A DNA stretch of 11,132 nt from JBIOWF01 sp044868295 (GTDB lineage: Bacteria > Actinomycetota > Actinomycetes > Streptosporangiales > Streptosporangiaceae), in assembly GCA_044868295.1 (NCBI GenBank), contig JBIOWF010000219.1:1-11132 (forward strand), given 5' to 3'. The position numbers were made by a program, and so were the translations under genes. The notes beneath the pieces are model-generated. The model was not told the DNA's origin. It made no database searches and saw only the letters and a program-made list of their open reading frames with translations. Positions 1 to 4,185 of the stretch are shown here, in pieces (the first letter of the stretch is position 1; every line of letters starts with the position of its first letter).

Positions 1-107
1 TCCAGCAGCGGCTTCTCACCATGCTGGCCATCGACCCGATACGGACAATCGCGATGAATCGCCCACCATGACGGCCACCCCAACGCGCTGAGCTGATCTA
101 TCGCCAT
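1..107 (-). CDS. Possible 5' end of a hypothetical gene, running off the left edge
   Basis: Reading the minus strand from an ATG at 107, 35 codons stay open to the window edge. The peptide begins MAIDQLSALGWPSWWAIHRD and continues with CPYRVDGQHGEKPLL. The Trp-rich, mixed composition looks like protein rather than antisense noise. An in-frame TAG lies 18 bases upstream, so this ATG is the only possible start. No clear Shine-Dalgarno sequence precedes it, and only about two thirds of third positions are G or C, lower than in the genes on the right of the window. I do not recognise the family. It could equally be a chance open frame, because only 107 bases are visible. Confidence 0.35.
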   Translation of the reverse strand, partial: MAIDQLSALGWPSWWAIHRDCPYRVDGQHGEKPLL

Positions 108-224
108 GTGCGAATCACCCGGCTAGCCGAGCCATCACGTCCGTTAGCCAGGCCTCCCGATGCCGGTGGGCCTCCTCGCGCTGGAACCGGCCGAGCCCGT
201 CGCCATTGCGGGCAACCCGGCTTT

Positions 225-327
225 GCCGTGCCCGATAGGCGGTCGATCCCTCCGCCGCGCAAGATGGCGGGTGCGGCCGTGCCCGATAGGCCGCGCCAGA
301 TATCGGGTTTGGCCATGCCCAATAGCC
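225..327. repeat. Three direct repeats of GCCGTGCCCGATAGGC
   Basis: GCCGTGCCCGATAGGC is present exactly at 225-240 and 276-291. A copy matching 13 of 16 positions lies at 312-327. The intervals are 51 and 36 bp, so the units are dispersed rather than tandem. The inner heptamer CCCGATA appears again at 35-41 and 363-369, and inverted at 301-307. A cluster of sites for a DNA-binding protein, or the decayed remains of a repeat family, would both fit. The sequence does not decide between them. Confidence 0.7.
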
Positions 328-364
328 GGGATTTGCGGCTTACGTCGGGGTTTGGGGTCATTCC

Positions 365-380
365 CGATATCGATTAATCG
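365..380. promoter_or_regulatory. Adjacent palindromes CGATATCG and CGATTAATCG
   Basis: CGATATCG (365-372) and CGATTAATCG (371-380) are perfect palindromes sharing two bases. They form an AT-rich island in GC-rich DNA about 90 bp before the small gene at 469. Separately, GATATCGGG at 299-307 and CCCGATATC at 363-371 are exact inverted copies 55 bp apart. This would suit an operator or promoter region. No promoter hexamers are convincing. Confidence 0.35.
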
Positions 381-439
381 TTTGCCGATCGAGCTGCGAC
401 TGCCGCACGCTATTTGTGGATTCCCACCCGCGCCGGACG

Positions 440-457
440 TTCCACAACGCAGTGGAA
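440..457 (+). promoter_or_regulatory. Inverted repeat overlapping the ribosome binding site of the small gene at 469
   Basis: TTCCAC (440-445) and GTGGAA (452-457) form a perfect 6-bp stem with a 6-base loop. The right arm runs into the Shine-Dalgarno sequence GGAAGGAG (454-461), which lies 7 bases before the ATG at 469. In RNA the stem would cover the first bases of that sequence, so it could tune translation. It could also be a DNA operator or chance. The geometry is seen; the role is inferred. Confidence 0.35.
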
Positions 458-468
458 GGAGCGCTCCC

Positions 469-555
469 ATGTTCGCCGCCGTCAGCCTCGTCGTCCTCAT
501 GGTCGTCGCGGGCGTGCTGTTCGAACTATGCATGCACGACCGCCGACGGAAGTGA
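469..555 (+). CDS. 28-residue single-pass membrane peptide
   Basis: This tiny gene starts at an ATG preceded by GGAAGGAG with 7-base spacing. The product begins MFAAVSLVVLMVVAGVLFEL and ends CMHDRRRK. Residues 2-20 form one hydrophobic helix, followed by one Cys and a basic tail, which predicts a small membrane peptide with the C-terminus in the cytoplasm. A perfect 10-bp terminator-like hairpin begins two bases after the stop. Together with the ribosome binding site, this makes a compact one-gene unit and is the main reason to trust it. I do not recognise a family. Single-helix peptides of this size include toxins and small regulators of membrane complexes, but nothing here assigns it to either. 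It is short enough to be missed by routine gene callers. Confidence 0.6.
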   Translation: MFAAVSLVVLMVVAGVLFELCMHDRRRK

Positions 556-557
556 CA

Positions 558-587
558 GCGTCCCGTCACGCACGCGCGACGGGACGC
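558..587 (+). terminator. Perfect 10-bp stem hairpin after the 28-residue gene
   Basis: GCGTCCCGTC (558-567) pairs exactly with GACGGGACGC (578-587) around a 10-base loop. It begins two bases beyond the stop at 555. No T run follows, as is common for terminators of high-GC actinomycetes. Because the minus-strand gene ending at 654 converges on it, it may work in both directions. Confidence 0.65.
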
Positions 588-626
588 CCGGTCAACGCCA
601 CGGGACACCCCCACCCAAACCATGCG

Positions 627-641
627 GGCGTGCGGCACGCC
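627..641 (-). terminator. GC hairpin after the DUF6292-like gene
   Basis: GGCGTG (627-632) and CACGCC (636-641) form a perfect 6-bp stem with a 3-base loop. It lies 12 bases downstream of the minus-strand stop at 654. It has no T tract, so it is a modest terminator candidate and may act together with the stronger hairpin at 558-587. Confidence 0.4.
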
Positions 642-653
642 ATAGGGCTCCCG

Positions 654-1061
654 TCAAAGCGAGGCGACAGGAACGAACCCGGCCAGTGCCGCGTCGAACC
701 CGTCGTCATGGTGGCGGTATGAGCGATAGGCGGGCCGCCGGGCGCTGCCGTACGCGGTGTCATCGAGGAGTGTCGCGACATGCTCCGGCGGCGGCAACGC
801 TCCGCCGCCCAGGAAGCGGACACCGGCCAGTTGAGTACGCACTCCCTGCTCGCCGGAGACGAACCGGCCATGACGCCAGCCGCTCTCCTCGTCCCAAACC
901 AGGGCTGTGCCGTCCATCAGCCTGATCGTCGCGTCACGAGGGTCGAAGGGGTCATCCCACCACTGGTCGACACGCTCTCCGAGCGCTGCGGCGACCTGAC
1001 GGACATAAGGAACGGGAAGCCGCAGCCAGTCTTCGCTGTACGGCTCTGGAAGATCGGTCAC
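654..1061 (-). CDS. DUF6292-like protein
   Basis: This is a 135-residue soluble protein of unknown function. It starts at a GTG with GGGAGG 6 bases upstream. No hydrophobic segment or signal peptide is visible. The N-terminal part (about 15-30, YVRQVAAALGERVDQW) looks helical. The central part (45-75) carries IRLMDGTALVWDEESGWRHG, a pattern of strands around a WDEExGW motif that I associate with the actinomycete DUF6292 family. A region with PPPEHVATLLDD follows near residue 90. Members of that family are often found near regulators and mobile or accessory genes in actinomycetes, but their biochemical role is not known. The gene is on the same strand as the acetyltransferase and GntR regulator, separated from them by 81 bases, so it may be read through or have its own promoter. 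The family assignment is from memory of the motif pattern. Confidence 0.75.
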   Translation of the reverse strand: MTDLPEPYSEDWLRLPVPYVRQVAAALGERVDQWWDDPFDPRDATIRLMDGTALVWDEESGWRHGRFVSGEQGVRTQLAGVRFLGGGALPPPEHVATLLDDTAYGSARRPAYRSYRHHDDGFDAALAGFVPVASL

Positions 1062-1142
1062 GACAGGCCTCCCGAGCTGCCAGCGGACAGGGGCGAATAG
1101 ACCTCGTTGTCCTAACAGTCTCTTTAACCACCTTTGCGGAAG

Positions 1143-1787
1143 TCAAACCATCTTGTCCCAGAGGCGTACAGCTTCCCGCCACCGTAGAAGCGAGCGCTTC
1201 CGCTTGGGAGTCACGGCCCGCTGGAACAACGCGGTCGAGGGGTAGTCGGTCAGGTACGGTAGTCGTAGCACTTCTTTAGAAACGTCTCCCGCGGCGGAAA
1301 ATTTATTGTCGATATAGTACTCATGCAGCTCGAGATTATTAGCCCAAACGTCGATCCGCAGCCATTTCCGCCCACGTCTGGATGCACTCTCCGCCGCCCA
1401 GTCAAGAACCCTCGCGCCCAGACCCCGTCCTGCGTAATCTCTTATTACGATGAGCCTCTGGAGATACAGAGCAGGATCGCCCGTGTCCTCCCGCTCACTC
1501 CACAAGCCACCCAGGTCTTCACCGAAAACGGTCACCGTGCCCACCTGACGCTCTCCATCGACGAGCATCCAGGTCGCCTTGTTATTGATCGCCCAGGAAA
1601 TACGGCGGGCCTGCTCCTGGGCAGACGGCCACGGCTGTTGCCACTGGTCGGTGTGCTTTTTCGACAACCACGCGGCGGCGCGGTCCCTCATCTCAAGAAT
1701 GGCGTCGACATCAGCGAGCCTGGCCAGGCGAATACGAACGGACGCCGTGTCGACTCCGTAAATGCGACTACCGGTCGCTGTCATCAT
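1143..1787 (-). CDS. GNAT family N-acetyltransferase
   Basis: The product is about 214 residues with the GNAT fold, which transfers an acetyl group from acetyl-CoA to an amine. The substrate cannot be told. The acetyl-CoA pyrophosphate loop is visible as DYAGRGLGARVLDWA around residues 117-131. The later NNLELHEYYIDNKF (about 150-163) fits the usual C-terminal Asn...Tyr motif. I chose ATG 1787, one of two adjacent ATGs inside the last codons of the GntR gene. The pair overlap by 20 bases, which suggests translational coupling, and only a weak ribosome binding site is seen. An in-frame ATG at 1841 would add 18 residues but also lacks a binding site. A C-terminal basic extension (PKRKRSLLRWREA) follows the domain. 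Codon use includes AT-rich stretches around 1280-1330, unlike the right half of the window, which hints at transfer. Confidence 0.85.
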   Translation of the reverse strand: MMTATGSRIYGVDTASVRIRLARLADVDAILEMRDRAAAWLSKKHTDQWQQPWPSAQEQARRISWAINNKATWMLVDGERQVGTVTVFGEDLGGLWSEREDTGDPALYLQRLIVIRDYAGRGLGARVLDWAAESASRRGRKWLRIDVWANNLELHEYYIDNKFSAAGDVSKEVLRLPYLTDYPSTALFQRAVTPKRKRSLLRWREAVRLWDKMV

Positions 1788-2538
1788 CGCGCGGCAGAAC
1801 CCTACCGATCTCATAGGCGAGCTGGGTGCTGTCTCCCGCATAGACGTTTATCATCAGGCGGATAGGCCGCTCTTCCGAGTATGCAGTGCGGAACATCTCC
1901 AGCACCGGAGCCCCGGACCCGAGTCCAAGAAAACCGGCCTCTCGCTGGCTGGGCATGCGACAGACAATCTCATCGCGGTATCCGACCTGCACGTAACCAT
2001 GCCGTGCCAACTCGGCAATGGTCCCATGTGGAATGTCCAGCGGCGACATCAAGAGAGTGTCCTGAGCCAGGTCCATCGGATAGAAGGAGTCCTGCAGCGA
2101 CCACGGCTTGTCGTCGATCTGGCGCATCATTCTGCGCACGACCACCGGATCTCCCTCTTCGACCCTCAGCCGTTCGGCCACCTCGGGGGTCGCCGTCCTG
2201 ACCTCCATGCGGAAGTTCAACTGCTGGGGCTTGCGACCATGCACCATCACGGCGGCGACGAACGCATCTCGATCGGTCTGCCCGGACGCCCCCTCTTCCG
2301 CGGAAGCCAGCACCGTGAACGTCGTGCGCTCACGGACAAATGTTCCACGCCCATGGCGGGGCTCGACCAGTCCCTCGTTCGCGAGAGCCGCCAGCGCCAG
2401 CCGCACCGTATTGCGCGAAACCTGATATTCCCGCTCAAGTTCCGGCTCCGACGGCAGCTGATCACCTGGCCCCAGATATCCGTGGGTGATCTTGGCACGC
2501 AGGTCGGCGGCGACCTTCCGGTAGAGCGCCTCAGGCAT
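1768..2538 (-). CDS. GntR family transcriptional regulator, HutC/UTRA subfamily
   Basis: This 256-residue protein has the two expected parts. An N-terminal winged helix-turn-helix covers about 1-70, with LPSEPELEREYQVSRNTVRL and a following wing GLVEPRHGRGTFV. The C-terminal UTRA effector domain covers about 95-250, with GDPVVVRRMMRQIDDKPWSL and PIRLMINVYAGD. Such regulators usually repress their own gene and neighbours, and leave the operator when a small ligand binds the UTRA domain. The ATG is preceded by a purine-rich GGGAGGGAGG. The gene is divergent from the small membrane protein set starting at 2773. The perfect inverted repeat at 2626-2661 between them is the likely operator. The acetyltransferase gene overlaps its end, so the two are probably co-transcribed. 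The ligand is unknown. Confidence 0.93.
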   Translation of the reverse strand: MPEALYRKVAADLRAKITHGYLGPGDQLPSEPELEREYQVSRNTVRLALAALANEGLVEPRHGRGTFVRERTTFTVLASAEEGASGQTDRDAFVAAVMVHGRKPQQLNFRMEVRTATPEVAERLRVEEGDPVVVRRMMRQIDDKPWSLQDSFYPMDLAQDTLLMSPLDIPHGTIAELARHGYVQVGYRDEIVCRMPSQREAGFLGLGSGAPVLEMFRTAYSEERPIRLMINVYAGDSTQLAYEIGRVLPRDDDSDR

Positions 2539-2625
2539 CCCGCGCCACCTCCCTCCCCGACGAGGGCTTACCTCCCGGATTGCTCTTTGTCACCCTTTAT
2601 CCTGCCCAGTTTAGAAAGAGACCAC

Positions 2626-2661
2626 TCATTGGTATGAGCTACATAGGACTCATACCAATGA
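2626..2661. promoter_or_regulatory. Perfect 13-bp inverted repeat, probable GntR operator
   Basis: TCATTGGTATGAG (2626-2638) and CTCATACCAATGA (2649-2661) are exact reverse complements around a 10-base spacer. The element is AT-rich compared with its surroundings. It lies about 88 bases before the GntR start and 111 before the divergent gene at 2773, so it can control both directions. A symmetrical site in this place is what a dimeric GntR/UTRA regulator would bind. It is not followed by a T run and is far from any gene end, which speaks against a terminator. The assignment to this regulator is inference. Confidence 0.6.
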
Positions 2662-2760
2662 TTCGGATGACACCGAGAAGCACCCGATGCTACTCGCACC
2701 CATGGGGCCAGCGCTACCGCTCGGAGCCAAAAGCCGGACACGAATTTCCAGGGGCCTTGA

Positions 2761-2768
2761 AAGGAGGT
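2761..2768 (+). promoter_or_regulatory. Near-perfect ribosome binding site
   Basis: AAGGAGGT, nearly the full complement of the 16S rRNA 3' end, lies 4 bases before the ATG at 2773. It is the strongest ribosome binding site in the window and fixes the start of the first 82-residue membrane protein. It suggests high translation once transcription is allowed. Confidence 0.8.
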
Positions 2769-2772
2769 TCGA

Positions 2773-3021
2773 ATGATTGAGGCGGTCGTCGTGGTGGCGC
2801 TGGTCGTCGCCGGTGGGGTTACAGGGGTCTTCGTGGTGATGGTGATCGGGATCCACATCGAGGACAGCCGGAAATCGATCACAGATCGCCCTCCGGGCAT
2901 GATCGCCGCGGGGACTCGACGGATCCTCCACCTCAATGTGGATCACGCCAGCTGCCAGTACGTCAGCAATCCTCAGTACGCCTGCCCCACCTGCCGACGC
3001 GCCTACACCCAGAGGCACTGA
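2773..3021 (+). CDS. 82-residue single-pass membrane protein with Cys tail (paralogue A)
   Basis: I do not recognise a named family. Residues 3-27 form a strongly hydrophobic helix (MIEAVVVVALVVAGGVTGVF...). The polar part that follows has IHIEDSR, a GTRR motif (47-50) and a Cys tail with C61, C71 and C74 (CPTC), close to His58. Spacing C-X9-C-X2-C could hold a metal with a His, but that is a guess. The lack of charge before the helix and the basic residues after it suggest the tail is cytoplasmic. The 82-residue product of 3181-3429 shares about 35 identical positions by eye, including ED.R.S.T.R, GTRR.L, VD and all three Cys. This is the first gene of a set divergent from the GntR regulator. 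Confidence 0.85.
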   Translation: MIEAVVVVALVVAGGVTGVFVVMVIGIHIEDSRKSITDRPPGMIAAGTRRILHLNVDHASCQYVSNPQYACPTCRRAYTQRH

Positions 3022-3050
3022 ATCAAAAGCACCGAGAAGGGATCCATTAG

Positions 3051-3164
3051 ATGAGCCGCCCGACTCTCACACCTCTGTTGACCGATGACAGCCCCGAACG
3101 GCGAGCGATCTACGCGCAGGTGTCATTCGCCACAGAGATCGACCTCCGACCTCTCCTAAAGTGA
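3051..3164 (+). CDS. 37-residue hypothetical ORF between the two paralogues
   Basis: This ORF starts at ATG 3051 with GAGAAGGGA ending 8 bases upstream. It begins 29 bases after one membrane protein gene and stops 16 bases before the next, exactly filling the space between them. The product reads MSRPTLTPLLTDDSPERRAI, then YAQVSFATEIDLRPLLK. It is soluble, has no Cys and no membrane segment, and ends in a Leu-rich basic tail. I do not recognise it. The ribosome binding site and snug fit between two clear genes support a real small protein, probably co-expressed with its neighbours. A chance frame of this length cannot be excluded. Confidence 0.55.
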   Translation: MSRPTLTPLLTDDSPERRAIYAQVSFATEIDLRPLLK

Positions 3165-3180
3165 TCGGCGAGGAGCCGCC

Positions 3181-3429
3181 ATGTTGACCTTAGTCGTTCT
3201 CGTCTCCCTCATCCTCGCCTCGGGCGTGGGAGCGGTTTTCCTGCTGATCGTCATCGGCATCCGTGTCGAAGACGCTCGCGGATCACTCACCAACCGGGCG
3301 CCCAGCCCCCTCACATCGGGTACGCGGCGCATGCTCGGAGTGAGCGTCGACCAGACCCCTTGCGAGTTCCACCCGCCCCACGCCTGCTCGGCCTGCCTGC
3401 GCGCCCGTGCCGACGAACTGATCGTGTAG
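3181..3429 (+). CDS. 82-residue single-pass membrane protein with Cys tail (paralogue B)
   Basis: This is the diverged copy of the gene at 2773. ATG 3181 has AGGAG 5 bases upstream. Residues 3-27 are a hydrophobic helix (MLTLVVLVSLILASGVGAVF...). VIGIRVEDARGSLTNR follows, then GTRR at 47-50 and a Cys tail C61-X7-C69-X2-C72 (CSAC). The Cys spacing is two residues shorter than in paralogue A, while the VD...C...AC..C..A frame is kept. Conservation of helix, GTRR and Cys residues against changes elsewhere indicates selection on both copies. Their role is unknown. A small membrane-anchored metal- or thiol-sensitive protein is one possibility. Confidence 0.85.
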   Translation: MLTLVVLVSLILASGVGAVFLLIVIGIRVEDARGSLTNRAPSPLTSGTRRMLGVSVDQTPCEFHPPHACSACLRARADELIV

Positions 3430-3435
3430 AGGCCC

Positions 3436-3537
3436 TGATCCGGTACGGCCCACTCGAACGCGCCGCTTGTAATCTCGTACAGCTCGGGCGAACGTGCCGT
3501 CCGTGATCTGGTACGGCTCGCGCGAACGTACTATCGG
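3436..3537. repeat. Three direct repeats with an exact 34-bp period
   Basis: Units begin at 3436, 3470 and 3504, exactly 34 bp apart. In each the first 25 bases are conserved, with the core T(G/A)ATC..GTAC.GC.C...CGAACG. By eye, units 1 and 3, and units 2 and 3, agree at 21 of 25 positions. The last 9 bases vary. The array fills the gap between the end of paralogue B (3429) and the promoter region of the gene at 3569. It is not coding-like, and a frame running through it from 3494 has no ribosome binding site. Regular spacing of about three helical turns would allow protein binding on one face of the DNA. Confidence 0.75.
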
Positions 3538-3555
3538 TTTCGATCACTCCACCGA

Positions 3556-3561
3556 TAACCT
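3556..3561 (+). promoter_or_regulatory. Possible -10 element for a leaderless transcript
   Basis: TAACCT fits the actinobacterial TANNNT -10 pattern and ends 7 bases before the ATG at 3569. That start has no Shine-Dalgarno sequence. Transcription starting at the ATG itself would explain this. No clear -35 is seen. Confidence 0.35.
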
Positions 3562-3568
3562 CGGCCAC

Positions 3569-4021
3569 ATGTCTAACGGCGACCCGTCATTCCTCGACCA
3601 GCTGCTGCTCTGGCTGCACATAGCATTCGCGATCTTCGCCATCGGGCCGCTCACGGCGGTCACATCGGCGACCCCGCGGTACATCCGCGCCCGCGACCTC
3701 AGCGTCGTCAAGTACCTGAAGCGGGCCACCCGGATGTTCGGGCTGCTCACGCTGGGAGTGTTCCTCTTCGGGATCCTCCTCGCCGGCAGCGACATCGGCA
3801 AGCCGTACCTGTCGGTGTCGATGACCCTGTTCATCGTGGCCGCCGTGCTGCTGGTCATCATCGACCGCGACCAGAGCACCGCCATCCAGGCGCTGTCCAG
3901 CGACGACCCGGATGACGACGCCAAGGTGCAGACCGGGCGGATCGCCGCGCTGGGCGGCATCACCGCCCTGATCTGGCTGGTGATCCTGGTTCTGATGGTC
4001 TTCGTCGACCCGGGCGCCTAG
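3569..4021 (+). CDS. Four-helix membrane protein resembling DUF2269
   Basis: This 150-residue integral membrane protein has four hydrophobic segments at about 11-33, 55-73, 80-98 and 126-146. A basic loop lies between helices 1 and 2 (RYIRARDLSVVKYLKRATR) and an acidic loop lies near 111-118 (SDDPDDDA). The early WLHIAFAIFAIGP with a His in the first helix is typical of small DUF2269-type proteins, whose function is not established. That family call is tentative. I chose ATG 3569 because the hydrophobic core follows at once. An in-frame start at 3494 would lie inside the 34-bp repeats and lacks a ribosome binding site. The gene probably has its own promoter, perhaps leaderless, and converges on metB. 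Confidence 0.85.
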   Translation: MSNGDPSFLDQLLLWLHIAFAIFAIGPLTAVTSATPRYIRARDLSVVKYLKRATRMFGLLTLGVFLFGILLAGSDIGKPYLSVSMTLFIVAAVLLVIIDRDQSTAIQALSSDDPDDDAKVQTGRIAALGGITALIWLVILVLMVFVDPGA

Positions 4022-4036
4022 ACAGGATTCGTCCAG

Positions 4037-4179
4037 CGGCTCCTCGGCACACACCTGAGACCGTTCGGCTCCTCGGCGCACGCCCGACACCGGCGGTTGC
4101 TCGGCACGCGGCCTGAGATGCACGGCCCCTCGGCACGCGGCCTGAGATGCACGGCCCCTCGGCACACGCCTGAGACGGG
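4037..4179. repeat. About five tandem copies of a 29-bp unit between convergent genes
   Basis: Units start at 4037, 4066, 4094, 4123 and 4152, with lengths 29, 28, 29, 29 and 28. The shared frame is CGGC(T/C)CCTCGGCAC followed by GC.TGAGA. The stretches beginning at 4101 and 4130 are identical over more than 30 bases, so that duplication is recent. A partial sixth unit runs into the metB stop codon (4186-4188). There are no unique spacers, so this is a minisatellite rather than a CRISPR. Slippage should make copy number vary between strains. It occupies the place where terminators of both convergent genes would be expected. Confidence 0.85.
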
Positions 4180-4185
4180 CGGCTC

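Larger units (their letters stand above)
108..468. other. Gene-poor region with CCCGATA-type repeats and palindromes
   Basis: These 361 bases show open frames on both strands, but none has a start with a ribosome binding site or the codon bias of the real genes nearby. What they do hold is repeated DNA. A 16-bp sequence occurs exactly twice (225-240 and 276-291) with a decayed third copy (312-327). The heptamer CCCGATA recurs at 363-369 and, inverted, at 301-307. Two adjoining palindromes follow at 365-380. The stretch probably contains the promoter region of the small gene at 469 and possibly that of the leftward gene at 107. Confidence 0.6.

Noticed and set aside
108..377. Open frames on both strands through the CCCGATA repeats, with repeated peptide motifs
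   Set aside because: The peptide repeats simply mirror the DNA repeats. There is no ribosome binding site, and codon use does not favour either strand.
716..724. GGTATGAGC, matching part of the 2626-2661 inverted repeat
   Set aside because: It is a single half-site inside coding sequence with no mirrored partner, so chance is sufficient.
3436..3537. 34-bp repeats considered as a CRISPR or as iterons of a plasmid origin
   Set aside because: The variable part is only 9 bases, and no replication gene or typical AT-rich origin is seen.
4037..4179. Repeat units of 29 bp considered as a CRISPR array
   Set aside because: Units are directly adjacent with no unique spacers and no cas genes are near.
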